NCBI GenBank assembly: GCA_036365515.1
Contig: CM070873.1
Coordinates: forward strand, 42,787,807-42,851,806
DNA from: Torymus aiolomorphi
Taxonomy: Eukaryota; Arthropoda; Insecta; Hymenoptera; Torymidae
DNA length: 64,000 nucleotides
Reading direction: 5' to 3'
Shown: one piece after another, positions 46,663 to 61,639 of the stretch
Layout of the letters: each line of letters begins with the position of its first letter
Numbering within the stretch: the first letter of the stretch is position 1
Notes under the pieces: generated by a model
The model's input: only the letters and a program-made list of their open reading frames with translations
Database searches by the model: none
What the model was told of the DNA's origin: nothing
Position numbers and translations under genes: made by a program

Positions 46663-46742
46663 ATATCGTTATATTTTTTTTTCTATTAAAAACAATATAT
46701 TTTTTGCTCGGTCGGTAAAAATTGAGTTTGACACCCCCTTAA

Positions 46743-47515
46743 GAAGTATAATTTAGTTATTATATTTGTATGATTGTTACAATAATGGATTAACTTTAAA
46801 CCACTAAGTCGAGCAGGATAGTAATTAAATACCTGTTTCAAAACAAATATTTATTAGATATTGCCAATACATACTTTTCTTTCGCAAACTAATGTATTTC
46901 TTTAAAATTTTTTATAACAATAATTAATTGTTTGTATAGGATACATAAATAAAAAAACAAAAAAGATATTTTTTATATTCGGCGAATTTCAAGATGTATA
47001 CTTGAATTTCAATAACGCATATTTTTTCTTTTCAGTTCACTGACATACCGACTGAATTATTGTTAATATTCAGCGTATTTTTACGAGATTTTACAGTGTT
47101 TTTTCGAGTATGAGATACTTATATTTTATATTATAAGATTTTGGTATTTTCGCCTGTATGGGAATTGAATTTCGGCATTATACCTATTATGGAAACTAAG
47201 TTTCGGCATTTTCCCCCTGGATGTTATCATCGTCGGTATTTTTCATTTCGATAATTTTCATTTCTGAAATTTCACTTTCGATATTTTGGGTATTCGTTAA
47301 AAACATTTTCGGCATATTCCCTTTCTATAATTATACTTTCGTCGTTTTCCCCGCTCGGTGAAAATTCTTTCTGAAGATTTAATTGTCGGTAATATTGCTT
47401 ATTGAGATTTTCCTTGATCGGCTGAACTTACTATCTCAAAATATACCTGTCGCTAAAATCACCTATCGGGATTTTCCCTGTCTGTGATTTCCCCTATCGG
47501 GATGGGGGTGGTTAG
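46743..47515 (+). repeat. Block A end, right part, in the inverted-repeat spacer
   Basis: It continues 37231-37823 after the 8.9 kb insertion and matches 57139-57900 directly and 10740-11520 reversed, including the CGATAGGG tract. It ends at GGTTAGATATTGTTTTC, where the right inverted-repeat arm starts. Confidence 0.75.
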
Positions 47516-50500
47516 ATATTGTTTTCAAAAATAATTTTTTTCTCGTAAACAAATCAACATAACCTCTTGAAATTTTAACACAATGTTGTACTCGATAAGT
47601 GTAATAAGTGGGAAAAATTTTGAGTGGAAAAATTTTTTGAGATATTAATTCAAGAAATATAAACCATATTTTCATTAATAACAAATGACAGGCTAGAGAT
47701 AATTTAAATAAAAAAACCGCTGCCAATTCATTGGCACTTAGCTTTCTCAAACTAATTTATCAATTCCTTTTTTTATACTTTTACAAAATAATTTTTCTCA
47801 AAAACAAATGAAGAAAATGTATTGAAATTTTAACCAAATATAGTTTTTAATAAGTGTAATAAGTGTAATAAGTGGAAAATATTTCAAAATAATTAGTTCT
47901 TTAAGAAATAACAAAGATCTGTATTATTTTAATAAATTGTTTATTTTCATAATCTTATCTGCTTTCACAATGATTGAAAACTCGCTGTAGGGGTATATTT
48001 TTAATTTTATTTAAATAATACCGTCTTTAGTTATTCATAAAAAAATACATGTTTTTTGATTGATAGACAATTTCATTAACCTACTTTCATTATACCTCGT
48101 TGCAATATTTTTAAATAATGAACCTAATAGCGTATTAAATTAGAAAAAGCAAGTAAACAACACGCGTGCGTATCGCGCGTCATTTCCACTTTTTAGTAAC
48201 ATATACATAAAGCCGTTTTCGAAAAATTTCGATATGAAAAGATGGCTAAAACAGTTTTAGCCTAAAATATCTCTCAAATTCATAAACGAATTCTTTTATT
48301 ACCATAAGAACTAATATAATAAATAATATACAAAATCAACATGTCTACAAAATTTCAAAGAAATTAAAACAATTTTACTCTAGTTATTGTGCAACCGAGA
48401 AAGCCATTTTCAGAAATACCATAATGTTAAATATCAAATATTTTAAAAAGTAGCCATATAATCTTAATCACAGTATAATAATTTGGAGGTAATATTAATT
48501 ATGAAAAGGGTTTTTATATATCGTGAATTGAATGTGTATTAGTTGCGTTCCAAGTAGGTAGGTTATTTTGTATTATTTATATCTTAACATAAATACTTTT
48601 GTGTTGACACATTATTAATTGCATCTAATAAATGATTTAAAGAAGCGATTAAGTCAATTTTACTTCCAAAATCGCCAGACATACAAAGCTCAATTTTTTT
48701 CATTTATTAATTTTACTAAAAATATTTTAACCTCAAATATCTGAAATTTATGGACCAATCATTTTGCCCGAAGAAATCGACATAAAAATCTAAAAAATAC
48801 ACCTCTACAAGAAATTTTGAAGCGAATAACTCAATTTTATTCCAGCAATCGTTGCACATAAAAAACTCATTTTTTATTATTTTTTCATTTTTCAATGCTT
48901 ACGTTTTTTTTTATAATAACAGAACACCCTATAAAAGAAAATTTTTTTTTTAGGAAATATAGCTATTTTAATTCTATTTCGAATGCTGCCCATTCCCTTC
49001 GAATACATAGAGCTATTCTCGAAAATTACGATTTGAAAAAAGGTTAAAAATATTTTAACTTCAAATATCTCTTAAATCTATGGACCAATCATTTTGCCCA
49101 AATAACTCGATCGAAAACTATACAAAATCCACCTCTACGAGGAATTTTGAAGCGATTAAGTCAATTTTTACTCCCGCAATGGTTAGACATACTAAACTCA
49201 TTTTTTTTCATTTTTCTATGTTTACGTTTTTATTAATAACAAATAACAGTTTTACTCCATAAAACGTGTGACATAGAGAACACATTTTTTCCATTTTTTA
49301 ATTTTTTTCTCAAAAACTAACCAACAGAATGGATTAAAATTTTCACAGATTATAGCAATTTATATTCTGCATTATCGTGAATTTTCTCCAAAAAATTGAC
49401 CGTTTACTTTAGGAGTTATTAGCTTTTAAAAAAAAAACACGTTTTTGCTAATAACAAGAGGACCGTGATAGCTAGATAATTTTTTTTTGAAATTATAGGT
49501 TTTTTTATGCTCTTTCGAATGCGACCCATCTGATTCAAAAATTTAAATCCGATCATTAAAAAAAAATCAAAAATAAATTTTTCGAAAATCAAAAATTTGA
49601 AATAAAACAAAAACGAATCAGTAAATCATCAAAAATTATTTTCTTCCCGAATTCGGAATAAATAACAAAAAAAATGAGAACCTGATGGTTAAAATCGACC
49701 GCGTAGATCCGGAGATAAAGCGGTATACATACACACACACGCACACACACACCCACACATCCATACAGACATTTTCTAAAATCATGTGAAACAAACTTCT
49801 AACACCTCTAATGATGTTTATAGAGAGTTTTAATGAAGTTGAAAAATTTACTATTACAAAGCTTCCTCTAGGAGGAAGCAAAAGAAATTGTAGGTAATTT
49901 AAAGACCTTTTAATAAAAATTTAGTTTATTAAGTAATACTGGTTAAAACAAATTAAAAAATCAAAAAACCGAAAAATTCAAAATCATTTTTTGGTTATAA
50001 AAAATGAAAATTGGTAAAATCAAAAAGTAGGGTATGCTCTCTCTATTCTCTTCCGAAACGAAGAGAATAAGCCTTTTCCGATGCAAATCGGTCGATCAGT
50101 TCAAAAGTTCTCGCCTGTATAGACAGAAACACACACACACACGCGCGCGCGCACGCACGCATGCACACACACGACACGAACATTTTTTATCAAAAACAAC
50201 GGATTTTAGCGCCAAAAGTCTTAAAACATGTTCTTGAACATTTTTGGTTCAAAAATTTTATTCACCGTTATAAAGCTTCCAATTTGAGGAAGCAAAAATA
50301 TACATAAAGCATTGGCTAGCCAAATAAATAAAATTACGCAACTAAAAAACAAATTACGCATTGGGTTGTATTCGATACTAGTGATATTGAGGATATTTAG
50401 TATCTACACAAAGCACCTACACAGGACTTTTTAGCACGGCTAAGTTCTACACAAATAATATTAAGAAAAAATGTACACATATATAGTCTACACTGAGATA

Positions 50501-52050
50501 GATTACACGATTAAACTGTACATCATGTGTAGATCATATTAATGTAGATTTTAACTGTGCACAATTTATCTCGATAAATAGTTTGGGTGCCGAAATTCTC
50601 TGTGTAGAATTTATTTGTGTAGCATTTTAGAAAATACTTGTGTACGATATCGCCGCAAGTCGTCGATTAAATTTACATACTTAATTATAGGTAATTTTTA
50701 ATCAATTACATAAAATTTGATCTCAATTGAGGGCCCCGAAAAGGAACATCCCGAGATTTTGCAGAAAATGTATCGAATTTGAAAATTGAGCAAATCGCGA
50801 TTTTTAAAAAACAGGCATGTAAAGAATTGAAATGCGCATTTTTATGTGAAGAAATCAAATTTTCATCTTTATTAGTTTTATTAAAAAACCCAATAAACTG
50901 TTTTTTTTTTTTGGAAAAAAAGTTTAATATAATTTTCTGTTCAACTCGCCAGAACTTCGTTCAGATCAAATATTTCATTCAGAAATTTTTACCCAATAAA
51001 TTTTGCAGTATTATAGGAATATTATAATCCATAGCGCAATAATAGATATTGTTATTGAAACAAATAGCGAATTTTATAACAATTTTTTTCGCTATTTTAA
51101 ACCTGCATTTTCAAATGCAAAAGTTGTGTAACGAATTTTCGAATTTTGCTCCATGTATTGTTGCTAAATAGAATTTTTTGTGATTGTTACGATAAATACT
51201 GTAGAAAGCCGCGCGTCGCGGTACACTATTACGACAAGCGTACGACACGATCACAAACAATGGTACAAATTTTTAACAACAATACATAGACTACTGAAAT
51301 TTCGTGTCGTGCGACCGTCGTAACACATATAGCGTGGCGCGTGGCCTTCAACAGCATTTATCGTAACAATCACGAAAAATTCTATTTAGCAACAACTTTT
51401 GCATTTGAAAATGCAGGTTTAAAATAGCGAAAGAAATTGTTATAAAATTTGCTATTTGGTTCAATAACAATCTTTACTATTGCACTATCGTTTATAATAT
51501 TCCTAATACTACAAAATTTATTGTGTAAAAAGACCCCGCACACAATGTATGGGAAAAAATTATTCGGTCAAATTTTGGGGGGTTTTGCCCATGAGAACTT
51601 TTGTTCAGGACCTCAAGATCTATCTTTTCCCCAAGTTTGATCCAATTTGACCGAATGATTATTTTCCATACATTGTGTGCGGGGTCCTTTTTTGAAGGAA
51701 ATATTTGATCAGAACGAAGTTCTGGCGAGTTGAACAGAAAATTACATTAAACTATATTTTACTCAACAATAACATCCGATTGGGCCGATAAAAATGTGAA
51801 TTGATAAGTCATATCAAGACCTTTCAGAAAATGGACCTACTTCCCACCGATATCCAAATTCGGTGACGAAAAAAAAAATTTCGATTTTTCGATATTTTGC
51901 TTTATTTTTTTTACCCGACTTAATATTATCCGATCAACTATATAATTGAACTTGCACAACTCCAAATAAGCTTTAAATACGTGCCAAAAATAAACTTGAT
52001 ATCTCTGACCAGTTTCAAGTTATGCTGCGGACAAATTTATAACACACACA

Positions 52051-52089
<39 letters not shown>

Positions 52090-55000
52090 ACAGACCCCCC
52101 CCCCCTCCACACACACACACATACACACAGACACACACACAGACACCAGCACACACACAGATACATATGCACAGAAATCTTCAAGAAAACGCATATTTCG
52201 ACTCAGGGATCTCAGAAATATAAAAAATCATCGAAATCTCGGGGTCGAAAAATTTGACCGTTACTAAGCTTTCTCTTTGAGAAAGCAAAAAATCTTAACT
52301 GTTAACGAACGGACGATTGGATATGGACAAATGGAATGGTCATTTATAGTTAGATGATTTCGTTAAGGATTAAGTTAGATTTGTTTACTCAAACGATTCG
52401 TGACTTAACTGTTAACGAATTTGTCTAATTTTAAATGAAAATTCCATTTGTCCATATCAAAACGTCCGTTCATTAACAGTTAAGATTTTGTTTTCTCTGT
52501 GCACCTGCGCAGAGACATATTACCAACATTTTTAAAGTTAAAACGCAAAATTTACAAAACACAAATATCACAATAAAAAAGCTAAGAAAAGGTACGTCTA
52601 AAACGCTGAATGTACATTTTTTAATAGTACATTTTAGTATCGCAGACACGAGTTATAACTAGCATGATTTGGCGCTCGCGGGGGGGGGGGGTGACGCGAA
52701 CGACTCCATAATAGGTATCATTTTACTGATGCCAAGGCCATTTGTAACTTTACGCATTTTTATGAAAAAAATCAAGAAAACAACATGTTACAACAAAAGT
52801 GAGGAAAGAGATGTTCTTAAGAATTGAAATCTCGGATTCCCTTGACCATTTTATAAAAAATGGAAAGTTCTTTTGAACAATTTGAAAATATTTTATGGAT
52901 AAAATAGATGTATTTTCTAGGGGGGTTAAGAATTACAATGGTCAGAAATTCCGATAGCGAAAATCCCGATAGGTAATTTAACCGATAGCTAAATCATCGG
53001 AATAAGGTTCTAATCTAATAGGAAAAATTCCTACGAGAAAGTTATAAATGGTCAATAGTTCCGAAAATAATTTTGACAATGGTTCATGGTAACGAAAATG
53101 AAATATCCGAAAGTTCAAATTGTCGAAATAAAAACTATCAACGGTTATATCACAGATAGGTACACATTCCGAAAATCGGTGGTTAAACAGGCCGAAATTT
53201 CGAAAACTAATAAAACACTTCTTAAAACGTATATAAAGATAAACGTTTGCGCTAGATGCGTTAGTACAATTGATTAATCAAAATATAAGTTGATTAAGTC
53301 AATAATCTGATTACCAATAAGCTATAAAAACATATACATAAAACATTGGTGAGTCAAATAAATAAAATTACGCAACTAAAAAACAAATTACGCATTGGGT
53401 TGTATTCGATAATATAAGCGATACTGAACACATTTAGTATCTACACAAAGCCCCTATACAGAACTTTTATAGCACGGCTAAGTTCTACACAAATAATATT
53501 AAGAAAAAATGTACACATATATAGTCTACACTGAGATAAATTACACGATTAAAATGTACATCATGTGTAGATCATATTAATGTAGATTATAACTGTGCAC
53601 AATTTATCTCGATAAATTGTTTGTGGGCCGAAATTCTCTGCATAGACTTTATTTGTGTAGCATTTTACAAAATACTTGTGTACGATATCGCCGAAACTCA
53701 TCGATTAAATTCACATACTTAATTATAGGTAGTTTTTAATCAATACCGCGATTTTGCAGAAAAAGTATCAAATTTGAAAATTGAGCAAATCGCGATTTTT
53801 AAAGAACAGGCATGTAAAGAATTGAAATGCGTATTTTTATATGAAGAAATTAAATTTCCATCTTTATTAGTTTTATTAAAAATCCCAATAAACTATTTTT
53901 TTTTTTGATAAAAAAAGTTTAATGTAATTTTCTGTTCAACTCGCCAGAACTTCGTTCTAATCAAATATTTCCTTCAAAACATTTTATACAATAAATTTTG
54001 TAGTATTAGGAATATTATAAACCATAGTGCAATAATAAAGATTGTTATTGAACCAAATAGAAAATTTTATCACATTTTTTTTTTCTATTTTAAACCTGCA
54101 TTTTCAAATGCAAAAATTGTGTAACGAATTTCCTAATTTTTCTCTATGTATTGTTGCTAAATAGAATTTTTCGTGATTGTTACGATAAATACTGTTGAAG
54201 GCCACGCGCCACGCTATACGTGTTACGACGGTCGCACGACAAGAAAATTTCAGTAGTCTATGTATTGTTGTTAAAAATTTGTACCATTTTTCGTGATCGT
54301 GTCATACGTACGTCGTAATACGTGTACCGTGGCGCGCGGCCTTCAACAGCATATGTCTTTTATTCATCTCATTATCGTCTTTTTCGCTCTAAAAGAAAAA
54401 CCGCTGCCAATTCATTGGCCCCGTGGCTTCCTCAAACTTAATTTGCTGATTCCTTTAATTATTAATAACAAAATTTATAATTTTTTCAACAATTTATGAT
54501 ATAATTCTAATTAAATTAATTTATGAATATTAAAAAGTATTAATTTTGTAAATTATGTATAAAATATGAATAATAATAGGTATGATTTATTTTTTAAATT
54601 ACGTGTGAAAAACAAATAAAATTCCTAATAACGTTTACTTCAAATTATATTTTCTTTGTGAAATTTCACACATACCTATATTGCCTATACCAGCCACAAA
54701 ATTTTCTATAAATGTCATGTTTATACATAAACCCGTTCCCGAAAAATTATGATTTGAAAAGAGGACTAAAACAGTTTTAGCCTCAAATATCTCCGAAATG
54801 CATAAATCAATTCTTTTACCATAAGAACTCGTATAATAAATAATATACAAACTCTACATCTCTACAAAATTTCAAAGGAATTAAAACAATTTTACTCTAG
54901 TTCGTCGTGCGGCACGAAGAAAAGCCAACTTGGAAGTTACAGGCGATGAAAAGCCAAAAATGCGTCTAAGGCGAAGAAAAGCCAGCTTGCATCCTCCCAG

Positions 55001-55399
55001 ACGAAGAAAAGCTAAGAATTGAAATCTCGGATTCCCTTGGCCATTTTATAAAAAATGGAAAATCCAAAAAGGTTCTTTTGAACAATTTGAAAATATTTTA
55101 TGGGTAAAACAGATATATTTTCTAGGGGGGGGGGGGGGGGGGGGGTTTAAGAATTACAATGGTCAGAAATTCCGATAGCGAAAATCCCGATAGGTAATTT
55201 AACCGATAGCTAAATCATCGGAATAAGGTTCTAATCTAATAGGAAAAATTCCTACGAGAAAGTTTTGAATGGTCAATAGATCCGAAAATAATTTTGACAG
55301 TGGTCAAAAGTTTCGTAAATAATTTTGACAATGGGTCATAGTAACAAAAATGAAATATCCGAAAGGTCGAATAGTCGAAATAAAATCAATGATAAGAAA

Positions 55400-56163
<764 letters not shown>

Positions 56164-57909
56164 GCGAGAACTTTTGAACCGATCGACCGATTTGCATCGG
56201 AAAAGGCTTATTCTCTTCGTTTCGGAAGAGAATAGAAAGAGCATTACCCTACTTTTTGATTTTACCGATTTTTTTTTTATAACCAAAAAACAATTTCGAA
56301 TTTTTCGTTTTTTTGATTTTTTAATTTGTTTCAGCCAGTATTACTTAATAAACTAAATTTTTATTAAAAGGTCTTTAAATTACCTACAATTTCTTTTTTT
56401 ATTTAAATTATTTCTAGCCTGTCATTTGTTATTAATGAAAATATGGTTTATATTTCTTGAATTAATATCTCAAAAAATTTTTCCACTCAAAATTTTTACC
56501 ACTTATTCCACTTATCGAGTACAACATTGTGTTAAAATTTCAAGAGGTTATGTTGATTTGTTTACGAGAAAAAAATTATTTTTGAAAACAAGTGCGTTTT
56601 CTTTCGTTAACGATATCAGGAGTAAAAGTCAATGATTCATTTTGAAATTTGGCAAAGAATTAGCTTTTTATATCTAAGGATTCAGTTCTTTGCCGAAAAA
56701 AATCTGAATTTCTTATTTGCATTTTTAAAAAGAATATTCGATTGATTGACTCAAAATTTTTACCACTTATTACACTTATCGAGTACAACATTGTGTTAAA
56801 ATTTCAAGAGGTTGTGTTGGTTAAAATTCTTTAACTCATTCCAAATTAGCCCCAAAACACACTTATAAAGTTTTAGAGCAAAATATGCAATAGTTCTATT
56901 TAATTTGTACATCATATATAAATAAAATAATTATTGTGTACTGCGGCATATCCTCGACAAAATAATTTGAGATTGAGTCCCGCGGCAACGTGTACTAGGG
57001 CAACGATAATAATAATTGACTTTCAAAATATGAATTTCTTAAAAATTTCATAAAAATATTTCATAAAAATATCGATTCTTAAATATGAAAAAACTACCTC
57101 TCTGTTAAATTTCAAAATGATTCGTTATCTTTTGTTAAGAAGTATAACTTAGTTATTATATTTTTATGATTGTTACAATAATGGATTAACTTTAAACCAC
57201 TGTCGAGCAGGATAGTAATTAAATACCTGTTCAAAACAAATATTTATTAGATATTGCCAATACATACTTTTCTTTCTCAAACTAATGCATTTCTTTAAAA
57301 TTTTTTATAACAATAATTAATTGTTTGTATAGGATACATAAATAAAAAAAACAAAAAAGATATTTTTTATATTCGGCGAATTTCAAGATGTATACTTGAA
57401 TTTCAATAACGCATATTTTTTCTTTTCAGTTCACTGACATACCGACTGAATTATTGTTAATATTCAGCGTATTTTTACGAGATTTTGCAGTGTTTTTTCG
57501 AGTATGAGATACTTATATTTTATATTATAAGATTTTGGTATTTTCGCCTGTATGGGAATTGAATTTCGGCATTATACCTATTATGGAAATTAAGTTTCGG
57601 CATTTTTCCCCATGGATGTTATCATCGTCGGTATTTTTCATTTCGATAATTTTCATTTCTGAAATTTCACTTTCGATATTTTGGGTATTCGTTAAAAACA
57701 TTTTCGGCATATTCCCTTTCTATAATTATACTTTCGTCATTTTCCCCGCTCGGTGAAAATTCTTTCTAAAGATTTAATTGTCGGTAATATTGCTTATTGA
57801 GATCTTCCTTGATCGGCTGAACTTACTATCTCAAAATATACCTGTCGCTAAAATCATCTATCGGGATTTTCCCTGTCTGTGATTTCCCCTATCGGGATAT
57901 CTACCCACC

Positions 57910-58310
57910 CCCACTTTTACGGAAACCAAGTTTCGACATTTTTCCCCATCGCTGTTCTCGTTGTCGGCATTTTTCCCCATAGGCATTTGTCGTTGTCGGC
58001 ATTTTTCCCCATCGGCGTTTGTCGTTGTCGGCATTTTTCCCTATCGCTGTTCTCGTTGTCGGTATTTTTTATTTCGATAATTTTTATTTCTGAAATTTCA
58101 CTTTCGATTTTTTGGACATTCGTTAAAAAAATTTTCGGAACATTTCATTTCTATAATTATACTTTCGGCATTTTCCCCGCTCGGTGAAAATTCTTTCTGA
58201 AGTTTCAACGGTCGGTGCGATTGCTTGTTGCGATTTTATCCGATCGGTGGAATTCACTGTCTCAATATTCACCTTTTGCTAAAATCGCCTATCGGGATTT
58301 TCCCTGTACC
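57910..58310 (+). repeat. ~35-bp tandem repeats and diverged CGAT-rich tract
   Basis: Four units of the type GTCGGCATTTTTCCCCATCG plus a variable TGTTCTCGTT/CGTTTGTCGTT part span 57940-58065, followed by a diverged second copy of the tract seen at 57620-57890. No gene. Confidence 0.65.
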
Positions 58311-58319
58311 TCGCACGTA

Positions 58320-58974
58320 AAATTATATTTTACGTCCGTGTGGGCGAAAATTATTTTAATTATATAACTATAATGCCTTCTTTTTATTTCTAAAATGCAT
58401 AAGAATTTTTTCAGATATTTACGAAAAGTCAAAGCTTATATAAAAAAAATTACGTAGTTACCAACACATCATTATTTTTCATTATTCTTTCTCAATTTTA
58501 AACTATCTATAATATTACACATCTTGGGAGTTGGGAGGACAAGAGAAGTCTAGAGCTGCTCTAGCAGGGGTGGTCCTCCAATCTCCCACTCATACTTGGC
58601 GGGTCTGATGGTTTGCAGTTTACTGGTGGGCTACTTAAATGTAGAATACATTTTTGCATAAATTCATAACAATATTTATACCTATAAGTCCACTTCAAAT
58701 AATTACATTGGCTCTAATTTTTAATTGATACCGTTAAGTACAACATCCCTACATGTGCAGAATCATGATTGACGTTCATTACTCAAAATATTTTTCCTTG
58801 TTTCCGATATAAATTTATAGTCTACTCAAAAGTGCTTTACATTTTACTGACCGTTTTATAAGCGACATATCTTGTATCCTTTTCCCACGTGTAAAAATCA
58901 TATAAGATTTCATATGAGAATTTCAGACATCGCATATCACGTTACAATTTTTCAGTATACGAATAACTAAGATC
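58320..58974. other. No gene; one GC-rich hairpin
   Basis: Most of the stretch is AT-rich with nothing recognised. At 58527-58592, TGGGAGTTGGGAGGAC pairs with GTCCTCCAATCTCCCA (14 of 16), with a nested CTAGAGCTGCTCTAG, giving a compact ~66-nt hairpin of unknown nature (retroelement 3' end or structured RNA are possible). Confidence 0.4.
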
Positions 58975-59120
58975 CGAATTTGAAAATTGAGCAAATCTCG
59001 TTTTTTAAAGTACAGGTATGTAAAGAATTGAAATGTGCATTTTTCTGTGAAGAAATCAAATTTTCATCTTTATTAGTTTTATTAAAAATCCCAATAAACT
59101 GTTTTTTTTTTCGAAAAAAA
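58975..59120 (+). repeat. Isolated block A fragment
   Basis: It matches 50775-50925 (GAAAATTGAGCAAATC, then TTTTCATCTTTATTAGTTTT and CCCAATAAACTG) in the same orientation. Confidence 0.65.
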
Positions 59121-59897
59121 AACCGCTGCTAACTGCTTTAACAGAATGATTTCTCAAAGAACTTTGTAATATCATTTCATTCTATGTTATCATTAAAAAC
59201 GAAACTTTTTATAACCTCCATATATATGTGCGTACCAACATTCACACATATCTATATACATACTCATAGACGCTCTCACGGCCGTTTAAAGCCATAAACA
59301 ACGTGTCATGAGCCGCGCTCGTGCTACAACAGCGCAATGCACGGTGCCGTTCGTTCGTTGTACATAACTAATTTAACTCACCAATAAATATATAGTACAG
59401 TTAAGGTACTGTTATCTCATTTGCGAGATTACCCAATTTCTTGCATCCCGAACTTCATGCGAATTTTATCTATGCTACGACATTGTCTCAAGACAAGATA
59501 ATCTTTTTTCCAGCTACGCATGAGAGATCTATGATTCTAGACCTGTGAGCTAGCTGAGCTACCTTAAAAGCCGGCACGTGAGTACAATCTACTATAAATC
59601 TATTCCTATTTTTGTGCACGCTGCAACTTGATGCAAACTCTTTCGGCCTGGAGAGGAGGTGCTCGCTCAAGTTGTCAAGTCACATATTATTAACTGAAAA
59701 TAATGATGTACTTTATAACACGGTTTTTTCTGAATATCTTCTTAATTCTTTATTATTATTTTTTAATTCTACGTTTAATTTTAAAAAATTTCGCCGATTT
59801 TCAACTAATTACCTATCATCTTTTTTACTATCTATCATAATTTTGTTATAAGAGAATATGACAACAATGAAACAAGATACATGATACTGTTACAATA
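59121..59897. other. No gene recognised; weak tRNA-like remnant on the minus strand
   Basis: The complement of 59515-59580 contains GGTAGCTCAGCTAGCTCAC, a fair A box, but no good B box, so it may be an old SINE. The rest is unremarkable AT-rich sequence with a GC-richer patch at 59275-59360. Confidence 0.3.
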
Positions 59898-61060
59898 TGG
59901 GAGCGTCCAGCAGAAGCGGGCCACCGAGCGCGCGCGGTGCCTTTTTTCGCGTAAAAGGCGCTCTGTTTAACTCGTTCATAATCGTATGCTGCGTCTTTGA
60001 AAAAAAAACCAAGGACCTATATCGATAGATTTTTTCCTGCTCTTTCTAATGGTGCTATTATTTTTATTCCGAAATGCTTCCGAAAGGTAATATTGTTATG
60101 CCAGATTAAACAATCTATAAGGTTATTTTAAATTTCTGTTTCACTGCTTTCAGTGCGTTCATGGATATTTTTATGTTTAATATATTATGTTTTTCAAATT
60201 TTGTTATATAAATGAACAAAGTTCATTGTAATATTATACTAACTGTTACAACTAGATCCACAAAATTATATCCACGCATTGGCATTGCAAGTTACAAAAC
60301 ATTTTATATTTACAAAAAAGAAAGGGCGAAATATAGCGTAAAAAGTTCGGGCAGCCGCTGTCTTTTTGATCTTACTATTTTTGAACTTTTCATGTTACAA
60401 CTTAAAAATATAATATTTTATAGTTTAAGACTTGTACTTTTGAAGAATATAATTCATTTTGAAGAAAAGACTGATATTTTATTGAAAAATAGAGTTTAAA
60501 CATTCAAATGGAATTTTCAACTAGAAGGAAGCATTTCGGAATAAAAATAATAGCACCATTGGAAAGAGCAGGAAAAAATCTATCGATATATGTCCTTAGT
60601 TCTTTTTTCAGAGACTTGGTACACGATTATTAGCGAATTGAATAGAGCGTGCACTTAAACGTGCCGTACGCACAGGCGCGAGGGGCTCGCGCGGACCCTC
60701 GCCGCTGTCTTTTTCATGTTGTTACTTTTAAACCCTTTATTTCTCCAACTTCTCCAAGATAGGGTTTTGAAGCTTAAGAGTTGTACTTTCCAATGGTGTA
60801 GTTTATTTTGAAAAAAAACATGATATACTTTGAGAAAAATGGCTTTCAATATTCAACTCGAGTTTTCGTCCAGAACAACGCGTTTCGCAATAAAAACAAT
60901 GGCGCAATTGGAAAGAGCAGAAAAAAATCTATCGATATAGGTGCTTGGTTTTTTTTTTCCAAGATGCAGCATACGATTATGAGCGAGTTAAACAGAGCGC
61001 CTTTTACGCGAAAAAAGGCACCGCGCGCGCTCGGTGGCCCGTTTCTGCTGGACGCTCCCA
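59898..61060. mobile_element. 1.16 kb TA-flanked TIR element with nested inverted segment
   Basis: The ends TGGGAGCGTCCAGCAGAA and TTCTGCTGGACGCTCCCA are flanked by TA (59896-59897, 61061-61062). The TIRs extend ~180 bp with some mismatches (ACCGAGCGCGCGCGGTGCC, CGCGTAAAAGGCGCTCTGTT, ATCGATAGATTTTTTC). A third, diverged copy of the inner TIR part lies at 60525-60650. No transposase; the internal frames (60212-60499 and others) are unrecognised. No sister empty site is available in this window. Confidence 0.65.
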
Positions 61061-61639
61061 TATACGGCACATTGTCGACAGAGTTTACAACATGTGTCTT
61101 TTTTTACGTAGTATATTTTTAGGCAATTTTTCTCATTTCTTAAGCACAATTTCCTCGTTTCAGTCACGCCAGCGTCAATTACAATTTAATTTGATCTTAT
61201 TTAGCTTATCATAAGCGTTATTTCGGCTTTACTTTTTGCTAATCACTTTTTATATGATAAAATGAGAATAACTTTGTACATAGAAGATTGTAACGAATTT
61301 CAAATAAAATATTACTCTTTATAAAAAGGTAATTATTTTTTATTTATTGTCAAAAATCAATTCATCCTCACATCGAATATTAATCAATTGAAAAGCCAAT
61401 CAGCCAACAATAGCCATAATACTTCTTAGATCAAATATATAAATTTGAAAATATTACATTTCGATACTAGTGCGTGATTTTATGCTCGTTCGAACGTTTG
61501 CGCCCGAAGGAAGCGAATCCATTGAAATAAGATGCGTTAATAATCAAATTTTTATCACGATTATTTTCTATTTTTATTAAAAAAAAAAATATAAAATAGT
61601 ACATTACTTAAAAAGTGCGAAAAATTGATGATAATACGA

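Larger units (their letters stand above)
37828..46738. mobile_element. 8.9 kb TTAA-flanked composite element packed with satellites
   Basis: TTAA occurs on both sides (37824-37827, 46739-46742). Terminal repeats of 15 bp, GGGGGTGTCAAACTC, are perfect, and their complement is at the right end. Sister copies at ~11520 and 57131 read CTTTTGTTAAGAAGTATA with a single TTAA, the empty site. In order it contains: 41-bp repeats, a 90-bp array, a 1.2 kb palindrome, 41-bp repeats again, the 90-bp array in opposite orientation, a 545-bp palindrome, a ~320-bp array, a ~313-bp array, a GC island and a small palindrome. No transposase is recognised. The G-rich TIR and TTAA target resemble those of the 2 kb element at 1489-3541, so the two may belong to one piggyBac- or Kolobok-related group. 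Confidence 0.8.

Noticed and set aside
37828..46738. Integrated polydnavirus or other viral segment
   Set aside because: No viral-type gene or known excision motif was seen; the ends are simple TIRs with TTAA duplication, as for a transposon.
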